From assembly GCA_910579515.1 (NCBI GenBank), contig CAJTUV010000018.1:4414-68413 (forward strand): a stretch of 64,000 nt of DNA, given 5' to 3'. The stretch comes from an uncultured Hungatella sp. Its GTDB lineage: Bacteria; Bacillota; Clostridia; Lachnospirales; Lachnospiraceae. Shown in pieces: positions 44,549 to 51,548 of this stretch (the stretch's first letter is position 1; every line of letters starts with the position of its first letter). The notes under the pieces are model-generated. The model was not told the DNA's origin and did no database searches. It saw only the letters and a list, made by a program, of their open reading frames with translations. The translations under genes and the position numbers were made by a program.

Positions 44549-44785
44549 ATGAAGCAGAAAAAAATCATGTTACCTACCATCGAGGATGCAAAAGCATTTG
44601 TTGCAGCCGCGGCCAAATGTGATTTTGACATTGATGTATTCTACAATCGTGTTGTGATTGACGCAAAATCTATTTTGGGAGTGCTGAGCTTGGATTTAAG
44701 AAAGGTTCTTACAGTCAGGTATTCCGGCCAGAACCAGGAATTTGAGATGTTTTTAGAGGAAAAAGACGCAAAGAAAGCTGCATAA
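44549..44785 (+). CDS. HPr-like protein without the phosphorylatable histidine (Crh-like)
   Basis: A 78-residue HPr-fold protein. The HPr Ser46 segment is preserved as DAKSILGVLSLDL with Ser41, but the region that in HPr carries the His15 motif (GLHARPA) reads DAKAFVAAAAKCDF, with no His. In Bacillus the similar protein Crh has lost His15 and works only as a CcpA co-regulator when phosphorylated on serine by HPr kinase. Here the same split of features is visible, so a regulatory rather than PTS role is likely, by inference. It has its own strong promoter and an AAAGGAG ribosome site. Confidence 0.82.
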   Translation: MKQKKIMLPTIEDAKAFVAAAAKCDFDIDVFYNRVVIDAKSILGVLSLDLRKVLTVRYSGQNQEFEMFLEEKDAKKAA

Positions 44786-44805
44786 ATCTTGATGAATACG
44801 GAACG

Positions 44806-44853
44806 TAAAAGGAGAATTGCCAAAAGTGTAAGAGGGTGGTTCTTCTTTTTTTA
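44806..44853 (+). terminator. Likely terminator after the HPr-like gene
   Basis: AAAAGGAGAATTGCC faces GGTGGTTCTTCTTTTT with mismatches, ending in a long T-tract. Pairing is imperfect. Confidence 0.45.
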
Positions 44854-44900
44854 CTGTTTTTGAGGAAAGCAGTAATGCCAAAGCAAGGAGGAACTAAAAG

Positions 44901-45305
44901 ATGTGGAAATGTCCAAAATGCGGACGCACGTTTAAGAATACAAACCAGGACCATTATTGCGGCGAACCGCCGAAAACGATTGAAGAATATATCAAACGGC
45001 AGCCAGAGCAGGTTCAGCCCTTTTTGCGCCAGGTAAATACAGCGATTCAATCCGCTATACCGACTGCGAAGGAAAAGATATCCTGGAGTATGCCGACTTA
45101 CTGGAAGAAGCATAATCTGATACAATTTGCCGCTTTTAAAAAGCATATCGGCTTGTATCCGGGGCCAGAGGCTGTGGAGGCGTTTGCAGACAAGCTGACA
45201 CAGTATCACACAAGCAAAGGAGCCATACAGCTTCCCTATGACCAGCCATTACCGCTGGAATTGATTGCAGAGATTGCAAGGTGGTGTGAAAAGGAGAATA
45301 GCTGA
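44901..45305 (+). CDS. DUF1801 family protein with N-terminal zinc-ribbon-like motif
   Basis: A 134-residue protein. The first 20 residues carry CPKCGRTF and HYC (Cys4, Cys7, His18, Cys20), a likely metal site. The rest matches the DUF1801 (YdhG-like) domain, with KEKISWSMPTYWKKHNLIQFAAFKKHIGLYPG and a C-terminal IARWCEKE. DUF1801 proteins have been linked with iron handling, but the role is not established. It has a good AAGGAGG site. Confidence 0.82.
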   Translation: MWKCPKCGRTFKNTNQDHYCGEPPKTIEEYIKRQPEQVQPFLRQVNTAIQSAIPTAKEKISWSMPTYWKKHNLIQFAAFKKHIGLYPGPEAVEAFADKLTQYHTSKGAIQLPYDQPLPLELIAEIARWCEKENS

Positions 45306-45344
45306 TTTTAAGGACATTGATCAGGCGACAGAAAGGGGTTTTTG

Positions 45345-47714
45345 GTGGAAGAGGAGAAGACCTCCGTCAAAATTTCCGTGCGCACGTTGGTGGAATTTGT
45401 TATGCGCAGCGGGGATTTGGACAACCGGAGAATGGGAGCGGCAGAAAAGGATGCGATGCAGGCGGGAAGCCGGATTCATCGGAAGATTCAAAAAAGAATG
45501 GGGGCTGATTATCAGGCGGAGGTCCCCATGAAACATGTGGTGGAAGAGGGAGACTTTCAGATTGTCCTGGAGGGGCGGGCGGACGGGATTATCGTCAATT
45601 CTCTGGGAGTGACCATTGACGAGATCAAAGGGGTCTACCTGGACATTGATAAGTTAGAAGAGGCAGTTCCAGTGCATCACGCTCAGGCAATGTGCTACGG
45701 ATATATGTATTTGACAAAACATAAATTGGATTCCATCTCTGTTCAGATGACATACTGCAATCTGGAGACAGAGCAGATTCGAAGATTTGTAACAGACTAC
45801 GGCTATGATGAGCTGGAAACCTGGTTTGAGGGGTTAATCCATGAATATGTGAAATGGGCCAATTACCTATACCAGCATGGAAAAAGACGGCGGGAATCTT
45901 TAAAGCAGCTTAAATTTCCCTATGAGTATCGGGCGGGTCAGAGAGAGCTGGCAGTTTCGGTTTACAGGGCCATTTCCCGTGGAAAGGATTTGTTTATTCA
46001 GGCGCCTACAGGGGTTGGGAAAACCTTGTCCACCGTATTTCCCGGACTAAAGGCCATGGGAGAGGGACATGTGGACAAATTGTTTTATCTGACAGCCAAA
46101 ACCATTACAAGAAGCGTGGCTGAGGAGACCTTTTCCATTTTGAGAAGCCATGACATGTATCTGAAGTCTGTGACGATTACCGCAAAGGAAAAGTTATGTT
46201 TTCTGGACGCTCCTTCCTGCAACCCAGAGGATTGTCCCTATGCAAAGGGGCATTACGACCGAGTCAACGACGCAGTTTATGAAGTAATTCACAGAGAATT
46301 TGGAATCACCAGGGAGATTCTGCTGCAGTATGCGAAAGAGTTTCAGGTCTGCCCCTTTGAATTTTGTCTGGACGTCAGCAACTGGGTGGACGCCATTATC
46401 TGTGATTATAATTATGTGTTTGATCCGAACGTACGACTGAAACGGTATTTTTCAGAAGGGGTTTCTGGAGAATACCTTTTTCTGGTAGACGAGGCTCACA
46501 ATCTGGTGTCCAGAGGACGGGAAATGTACAGTGCCTCCCTGATAAAAGAGGATATACTTTTGGTGAAAAGGATTCTTAAAAGTCGAAGCAGGAAAATTGC
46601 CGGACTTTTGGAACGGGCAAACAAACAGCTTCTGGAGATGAAGCGGGCAAGTGAAACGTACGTGATTCACGACAATATTAATGGATTTGCGGCTCTTGTA
46701 CAATCCCTGTATGGAGAACTGGAACGTTTTATGGAGGAGAACCGGCAGTTTGAGGACAGGGAGGTGGTCCTGGATTTCTATTTTCAGGTTCGGGATTTTC
46801 TCATGGTGTTTGAGCGTATGGATGAGGCATATCAGATTTACTCAGAACTTTTGCCGGACGGAAGATTTTTCCTAAAATTGTTTTGCATGAATCCGGCTAA
46901 TCATTTACAGGAGTGTATGAAGAAAGGGCAAAGCACAGTCTTTTTTTCCGCGACCCTTCTTCCTGTTTTGTACTACAAAGAACTGTTAAGCGGAAATTTA
47001 GAGGACTATGCGGTCTACGTCCAGTCGCCTTTTCCCCAGGAAAACAGGCTTCTTCTGATAGGCGGCGACGTGAGCAGCCGTTATACCAGGCGGAATGTGA
47101 AGGAATATGAGAAAGTTGCGGATTATATTGAAAAGATGGTGATGGGAAAGCAGGGAAACTATATGGTGTTTTTCCCATCCTACCAATATTTAAAAGAGGT
47201 AGAGGAAGTCTGGAAGGGCAGGGTGGAAGAGAAGGGGGTTTGCGTAAGCTGGATTAGTCAGGGCAGCCGTATGGTCGAGGAGGAGAAAGAGCAGTTTTTA
47301 CATCTTTTTGAGGAGGAGAGAGAGGAATCTTTTGTGGCGTTCTGTGTGATGGGAGGAATCTTTTCCGAGGGGATTGATTTGAAAGAAGACCGGCTCATCG
47401 GCGCCGCCATTGTGGGAACAGGGCTTCCCATGGTCTGTACAGAGCAGGACATTTTAAAAAAATATTTTGATGAGAAGCAGCACAAGGGCTTTGACTATGC
47501 GTATCAGTACCCTGGCATGAACAAGGTCATGCAGGCCGCGGGAAGGGTCATCCGAACCATGGAGGATAGGGGAGTAATCCTGCTTTTGGACGACCGTTTC
47601 CTGCGAAAGGAATATCAGGCCCTGTTTCCAAGAGAATGGAACTTGTATCAGGCGGTAAACCGAGAGAATGTGGCAGAGGCAATCAGCCATTTTTGGGCTA
47701 CAGCATCTCCATAA
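45345..47714 (+). CDS. ATP-dependent helicase (DinG/XPD type) fused to a PD-(D/E)XK nuclease
   Basis: About 789 residues. The N-terminal domain (1-175) looks like a Cas4/AddB-type nuclease: His46, Asp81 (GRADG), Glu94-x-Lys96 (DEIKG) and Gln115xxxTyr119. A superfamily 2 XPD/DinG helicase follows with Walker A APTGVGKT (221-228), five cysteines around 286-342 that could hold a [4Fe-4S] cluster, DEAH at 383-386, and the C-terminal QAAGRVIR motif VI. The start is GTG 45345, with AAAGGGG 7 bases upstream; TTG 45342 is next to it. It probably acts in DNA repair or foreign DNA processing. The last 17 bp overlap the convergent LysR gene. Confidence 0.88.
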   Translation: MEEEKTSVKISVRTLVEFVMRSGDLDNRRMGAAEKDAMQAGSRIHRKIQKRMGADYQAEVPMKHVVEEGDFQIVLEGRADGIIVNSLGVTIDEIKGVYLDIDKLEEAVPVHHAQAMCYGYMYLTKHKLDSISVQMTYCNLETEQIRRFVTDYGYDELETWFEGLIHEYVKWANYLYQHGKRRRESLKQLKFPYEYRAGQRELAVSVYRAISRGKDLFIQAPTGVGKTLSTVFPGLKAMGEGHVDKLFYLTAKTITRSVAEETFSILRSHDMYLKSVTITAKEKLCFLDAPSCNPEDCPYAKGHYDRVNDAVYEVIHREFGITREILLQYAKEFQVCPFEFCLDVSNWVDAIICDYNYVFDPNVRLKRYFSEGVSGEYLFLVDEAHNLVSRGREMYSASLIKEDILLVKRILKSRSRKIAGLLERANKQLLEMKRASETYVIHDNINGFAALVQSLYGELERFMEENRQFEDREVVLDFYFQVRDFLMVFERMDEAYQIYSELLPDGRFFLKLFCMNPANHLQECMKKGQSTVFFSATLLPVLYYKELLSGNLEDYAVYVQSPFPQENRLLLIGGDVSSRYTRRNVKEYEKVADYIEKMVMGKQGNYMVFFPSYQYLKEVEEVWKGRVEEKGVCVSWISQGSRMVEEEKEQFLHLFEEEREESFVAFCVMGGIFSEGIDLKEDRLIGAAIVGTGLPMVCTEQDILKKYFDEKQHKGFDYAYQYPGMNKVMQAAGRVIRTMEDRGVILLLDDRFLRKEYQALFPREWNLYQAVNRENVAEAISHFWATASP

Positions 47715-48573
47715 ACTGGGCCGCAGTCTGGGAGACAGGAAGTTTTTCATTAAAGGCCGCCACCATCTGTCTGGAAGGAAGCGCTTCCTCTAATTTAAGG
47801 ACAAACAGATCTTTGTCGTCAGGAGGAATGCAAAAGTCAGGAACAAAGGCAATTCCTAACCCGATGCGGGCCAGGTCGATTAATAAATCGTTACTGCTCA
47901 GTTCAATCTCCGGCGCTAAATCCAGATGGGAACGCTGAAAAATGGAATGCAGAAATTCACTGGTGGTACTTTTTCGATCCAGCATCATAATCGGATTTCT
48001 CTGAAGGTCCTGGAGGCTTAAAGCCTCATGCTCCAGAGGAAAATACTGGCGGTTTGCCACAAACACATCATGAAATTCATTGATGGTTTTGAAAATATGG
48101 TTTTCGCTTAAGGCAGAATTGGGATAATTGACCACAATCAAATCCACCTGTCCATGCTCCAGCAGGGCGGCGCATTGAATGGACGTCTGATTGGTGACTT
48201 TAATGTGGATGCGGGGATACTGTTTATGGAAGCGGTTTAGGTAGGGCACCAGGTAGTAACGGCAGATGGTGTCGCTGGCTCCAATCCGTAACTGGCCGCC
48301 GTTTAAGGTGTTGGCTTCCAGCAGCTGAGTTTCCCCTTGTTTTATCAGATTCATGGCGGGTTGGATATGCTTAAAAAGAATCTCCCCTTCCGGCGTCAGT
48401 TGGACTCGTTTGGTACTGCGAATAAACAGCTTTTGATTCAGCTTTTTTTCCAGAACCTTAATAGACTGACTGACAGCTGACTGGGAAATAAAAAGCTGTT
48501 TGGAAGCCTCTGAAAAACTTAAGGTTGCGGCTACATGGTAAAATACTTTGTACAGTTCGTAATTAATATCCAT
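47698..48573 (-). CDS. LysR-family transcriptional regulator
   Basis: A 291-residue regulator. The N-terminal winged helix (1-60) contains FSEASKQLFISQSAVSQSIKVLEKKLNQKLF; the effector domain starts LRIGASDTICRYYLVPYL. Its start overlaps the end of the glycerate kinase gene by 11 bp, so both share one transcript and it may respond to glycerate or a related acid. LysR proteins often regulate neighbours; here no divergent target exists. Confidence 0.92.
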   Translation of the reverse strand: MDINYELYKVFYHVAATLSFSEASKQLFISQSAVSQSIKVLEKKLNQKLFIRSTKRVQLTPEGEILFKHIQPAMNLIKQGETQLLEANTLNGGQLRIGASDTICRYYLVPYLNRFHKQYPRIHIKVTNQTSIQCAALLEHGQVDLIVVNYPNSALSENHIFKTINEFHDVFVANRQYFPLEHEALSLQDLQRNPIMMLDRKSTTSEFLHSIFQRSHLDLAPEIELSSNDLLIDLARIGLGIAFVPDFCIPPDDKDLFVLKLEEALPSRQMVAAFNEKLPVSQTAAQFMEML

Positions 48574-49720
48574 CTATCGGCCCCCTTGTTGTGGTCCACA
48601 GGCGAAAAACCTGCTCCGCTGTGTCCGCCAGGTTTCTTTTGGCGTTTTCAGGTTCCATTGCTTCTTCCAATGTGGCGACGGTGCGAAGAATGGGAAAAAA
48701 GGCGTCGATGCCATGACAATTACAATCCACAGCATCTCTTGTGACGCTTCCGGCAAAGGCGATTACAGGTTTTCGGTACTTCTTTCCAAGAATTGCCACT
48801 CCCACAGGCGCTTTCCCCATAGAGGTCTGACCGTCCAGACGGCCTTCCCCGGTGATTACCAGGTCTGCTTTTTGGATATAGGTTTCCAGTTTGGTCTCTT
48901 TTAGGACAATTTTGACGCCGGACTCTAAGACGGCGTTTGTAAAGGTTAAAAATGCGAACCCCAGCCCTCCGGCCGCACCGGTCCCAGCATGGAGGGGATC
49001 TGCTTTTGGAATCATTTCCTGTGCCATGCAGGCGTAATGATGAAGCCAACGGTCCATGTCCTCAATCATGGAAGAATCGGCGCCTTTTTGAGGTCCAAAA
49101 ACGGCGCTGCATCCACGAGGTCCGCAAAGGGGATTGGTAACGTCGCAGGCAATACGAAATTCACATTCAGACAATTCAGGCAGAACATGGTCCTGCCTGA
49201 TTATGGATAACTGTTTTAAACCTATGGCTCCAAAGGGGACAGGATTTCCAGAAGCATCCAGGAAATCAAAACCCAGAGCCTGAAGCATACCAATACCGCC
49301 GTCGTTGGTTGCACTTCCGCCAATTCCAACGAGAAAGCGGCGGCATCCTTTGGAAATGGCGTGTTTTATCATCTGGCCCACGCCGTAGGTGGTGGTATAG
49401 AGAGGATTTCTCTTTTCAGGTAAAACCAGCGTAAGACCAGCGGCTTTTGACATCTCTATAACAGCGGTTTTGGTACGTTCCACAATGCCATATTCACAGG
49501 TAATTTGCGTACCCAGAGGGCCGGTGACCGTGACTTTTTCCATGATGCCGTTTAATCCGTTTACAAAAGCCTCCACAGTTCCCTCGCCTCCGTCCGCCAA
49601 GGGGCGGATAAGGATTTTGACGTTTGTATCTACACGCCGGATTCCCTCTGCGATAGAAGCGCCTGCTTCAAGAGAGGTAAGGCATCCCTTAAAGGAATCG
49701 ACTGCTATGACTACATTCAT
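48563..49720 (-). CDS. glxK: Glycerate kinase
   Basis: A 385-residue glycerate kinase of the GlxK/GarK family, phosphorylating D-glycerate (usually at C2) with ATP. Motifs are the N-terminal AVDSFKGCLTSLEAG, LADGGEGTVEA, and GIGGSATNDGGIGMLQALG. It has its own extended -10 promoter (49752) and precedes the LysR gene in one transcript. Glycerate is a product of sugar-acid breakdown, which fits the genome's sugar-acid genes. Confidence 0.92.
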   Translation of the reverse strand: MNVVIAVDSFKGCLTSLEAGASIAEGIRRVDTNVKILIRPLADGGEGTVEAFVNGLNGIMEKVTVTGPLGTQITCEYGIVERTKTAVIEMSKAAGLTLVLPEKRNPLYTTTYGVGQMIKHAISKGCRRFLVGIGGSATNDGGIGMLQALGFDFLDASGNPVPFGAIGLKQLSIIRQDHVLPELSECEFRIACDVTNPLCGPRGCSAVFGPQKGADSSMIEDMDRWLHHYACMAQEMIPKADPLHAGTGAAGGLGFAFLTFTNAVLESGVKIVLKETKLETYIQKADLVITGEGRLDGQTSMGKAPVGVAILGKKYRKPVIAFAGSVTRDAVDCNCHGIDAFFPILRTVATLEEAMEPENAKRNLADTAEQVFRLWTTTRGPIDGY

Positions 49721-49736
49721 ATGATTTCTCCTTAAA

Positions 49737-49777
49737 TATCGAGATAGGAGTATTATAGCAGATTTTCATCTCGGATA
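49737..49777 (-). promoter_or_regulatory. Extended -10 promoter of the glycerate kinase gene, bracketed by an inverted repeat
   Basis: On the minus strand TGCTATAAT (49760-49752) is an extended -10. TATCGAGAT (49737-49745) and ATCTCGGATA (49768-49777) form an interrupted inverted repeat on either side of it, a good position for repressor binding. The -35 is weak. Confidence 0.5.
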
Positions 49778-49808
49778 ACAGAAGATTTTACAGAATGCCT
49801 TTCCATCA

Positions 49809-50990
49809 TCAAAACTCAACCGTTGTCTGAAACACTGCCATCTCTGGCTGCCGATAAGAATTATTTCCCTTACACTCCACAAAATCGTCCCAACTTATCA
49901 GATAAATCGTAACTTTTGACACGTCCCGTCCATAAACGCTTCTGATCTCCAAACTGTCTCCGTGGGTTTCCAAAGGCTGTCCCTGATTGTCCCATATGGT
50001 AACAACATAGTCCATTGGGTCTTTTCCTTCTGGAATAATGGGAACTGCATAGATTTCATACTCGGTTTTCACTACCTTCTCTATGCCGAATCCCTGACTG
50101 TTGGTCTGTAAAACGACGATTTCCTGGGAGGTGTTTTTTTGGTTGGAGAGGTCTAAATGGAAGTTCCAGTTTCCCTCATAAGTTTTTCGGTCATATTCCA
50201 CGTAGGAGAACGTTTCCTCCTCTCCTGGTAATTTTCCTGTCAACGTTTGCCCGCTGGTCAGATCCTGGCTGAAACTTAAGAAGGTAATATCGCAGGCTAT
50301 ATAATTTGAAACGTTAAAATTTGAAGTGGTAAGCTGTACAAGACCCTTAAAGGTGTGATCATTTGGAAAAGTACCCTCTGTATAATAAGCCAGGATGTTG
50401 CCTAATGCTTCATTAAAGGTGTCTTTGGAACCATCCGCCTTGTACATATCCACTTGGCAGTTCAGATTCAAATGAGTATCGCTTTGTGCATTCTGTGCAA
50501 AGCCTTTCTCGTTTTCCACCAGAATGGCAAGATAGATGGCGTTGCTGTCATACGTCACTTCTGAAAGCGTTACCGTCATATCGCCGGACTGTACCTTGTA
50601 GGAAGGGGACTCTTCAGAGGCGGTTTCTGTGGAAAGGGGAATGGAGTTTTCACTGTATTTGCCGGGATAAGACACATCCTGCTCCAAATCCTTAAAAATG
50701 TGTCCGATGAGTGGAAGCTGTGCTGCAAGAGCAGGATTTTTTACAAATAATACAGTGGTAATCGCTAATACGCCTGCTATGGAGGCACAATGGATTAGAA
50801 AACGCCGCCTCCTCTTTGAGAGCTTTTGCGTGCTCATTACAGCCGGGATTTGCCTTGGATTTTGTATCTCGTCGTAAGCCTGTTGTATTTTATTGTTTAC
50901 GGTTTTTGATTCTGGTATTTCTGTCGACAAATATTCTCGAATCATTTCCTCGATTGTATCGGTGTTCTTCACTCTGTCCACTAAGCCCAC
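49809..50990 (-). CDS. DUF4179 membrane protein, probable anti-sigma factor
   Basis: A 393-residue protein with a short cytosolic N-terminus (1-60), one membrane helix around 63-83, and an extracellular domain with PLIGHIFKDL of the DUF4179 type. Such proteins are coded directly after ECF sigma factors and hold them at the membrane. The gene overlaps the sigma gene by 10 bp. The stimulus is unknown. Confidence 0.85.
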   Translation of the reverse strand: MGLVDRVKNTDTIEEMIREYLSTEIPESKTVNNKIQQAYDEIQNPRQIPAVMSTQKLSKRRRRFLIHCASIAGVLAITTVLFVKNPALAAQLPLIGHIFKDLEQDVSYPGKYSENSIPLSTETASEESPSYKVQSGDMTVTLSEVTYDSNAIYLAILVENEKGFAQNAQSDTHLNLNCQVDMYKADGSKDTFNEALGNILAYYTEGTFPNDHTFKGLVQLTTSNFNVSNYIACDITFLSFSQDLTSGQTLTGKLPGEEETFSYVEYDRKTYEGNWNFHLDLSNQKNTSQEIVVLQTNSQGFGIEKVVKTEYEIYAVPIIPEGKDPMDYVVTIWDNQGQPLETHGDSLEIRSVYGRDVSKVTIYLISWDDFVECKGNNSYRQPEMAVFQTTVEF

Positions 50991-51487
50991 TCCTCTCTCT
51001 GAATCTGCTTTCTCAACTGTTCCTTTCCGCGATGGATGCGGCTTCGTATGGTGCTTTCCTTCATGTTGAGGATTTCGCTGATTTCTCTTGTGGTGTACTC
51101 CTCTCCAAAATACAGTTGAAAGATCACCCTGTCGTCTCTATGTAACAGGGAGAGAAGATAGAAAAATGAGTTTTCCTCAGGATAAGAATCCAGATATCCA
51201 GGTTCCTTTAATTCCACCTGGGACTGGAAACGTTTTTGGGTATGATACAAGGTATTGCAGTTGTTGATCAGAATGCGTATGAGCCATGTTTTGAAATATT
51301 CTGTTTTTTTCAATTCGCCTATGTGCTCATAGGCGTTGAGAATGGTCTGCTGCATCACGTCCGCCACATCTTCCTGGTTGGAAAAGAACCCCCAGGCAAC
51401 CTTCAGCATAGACTGCTTATAAGTTTCCATCAGCCTGATAAAGCTTTCTGCATCACCGCGTACTGCCCGCTTAACCAGTAGTTCCAT
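50981..51487 (-). CDS. ECF-type RNA polymerase sigma factor
   Basis: A 168-residue sigma-70 family factor with region 2 (SFIRLMETYKQSMLKVAWGF and QEDVADVMQQTILNAYEHI) and region 4 (REISEILNMKESTIRSRIHRG) and no region 1 or 3, as in ECF sigmas. It overlaps the DUF4179 gene and presumably drives its own operon. The YfhO-like gene lies 61 bp upstream. Confidence 0.92.
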   Translation of the reverse strand: MELLVKRAVRGDAESFIRLMETYKQSMLKVAWGFFSNQEDVADVMQQTILNAYEHIGELKKTEYFKTWLIRILINNCNTLYHTQKRFQSQVELKEPGYLDSYPEENSFFYLLSLLHRDDRVIFQLYFGEEYTTREISEILNMKESTIRSRIHRGKEQLRKQIQREEWA

Positions 51488-51548
51488 AGTATCCTTCTTT
51501 CTGCCGGCCTGTTTTAAAATGGATGGTCCATCCTTGTAATTACATAGA

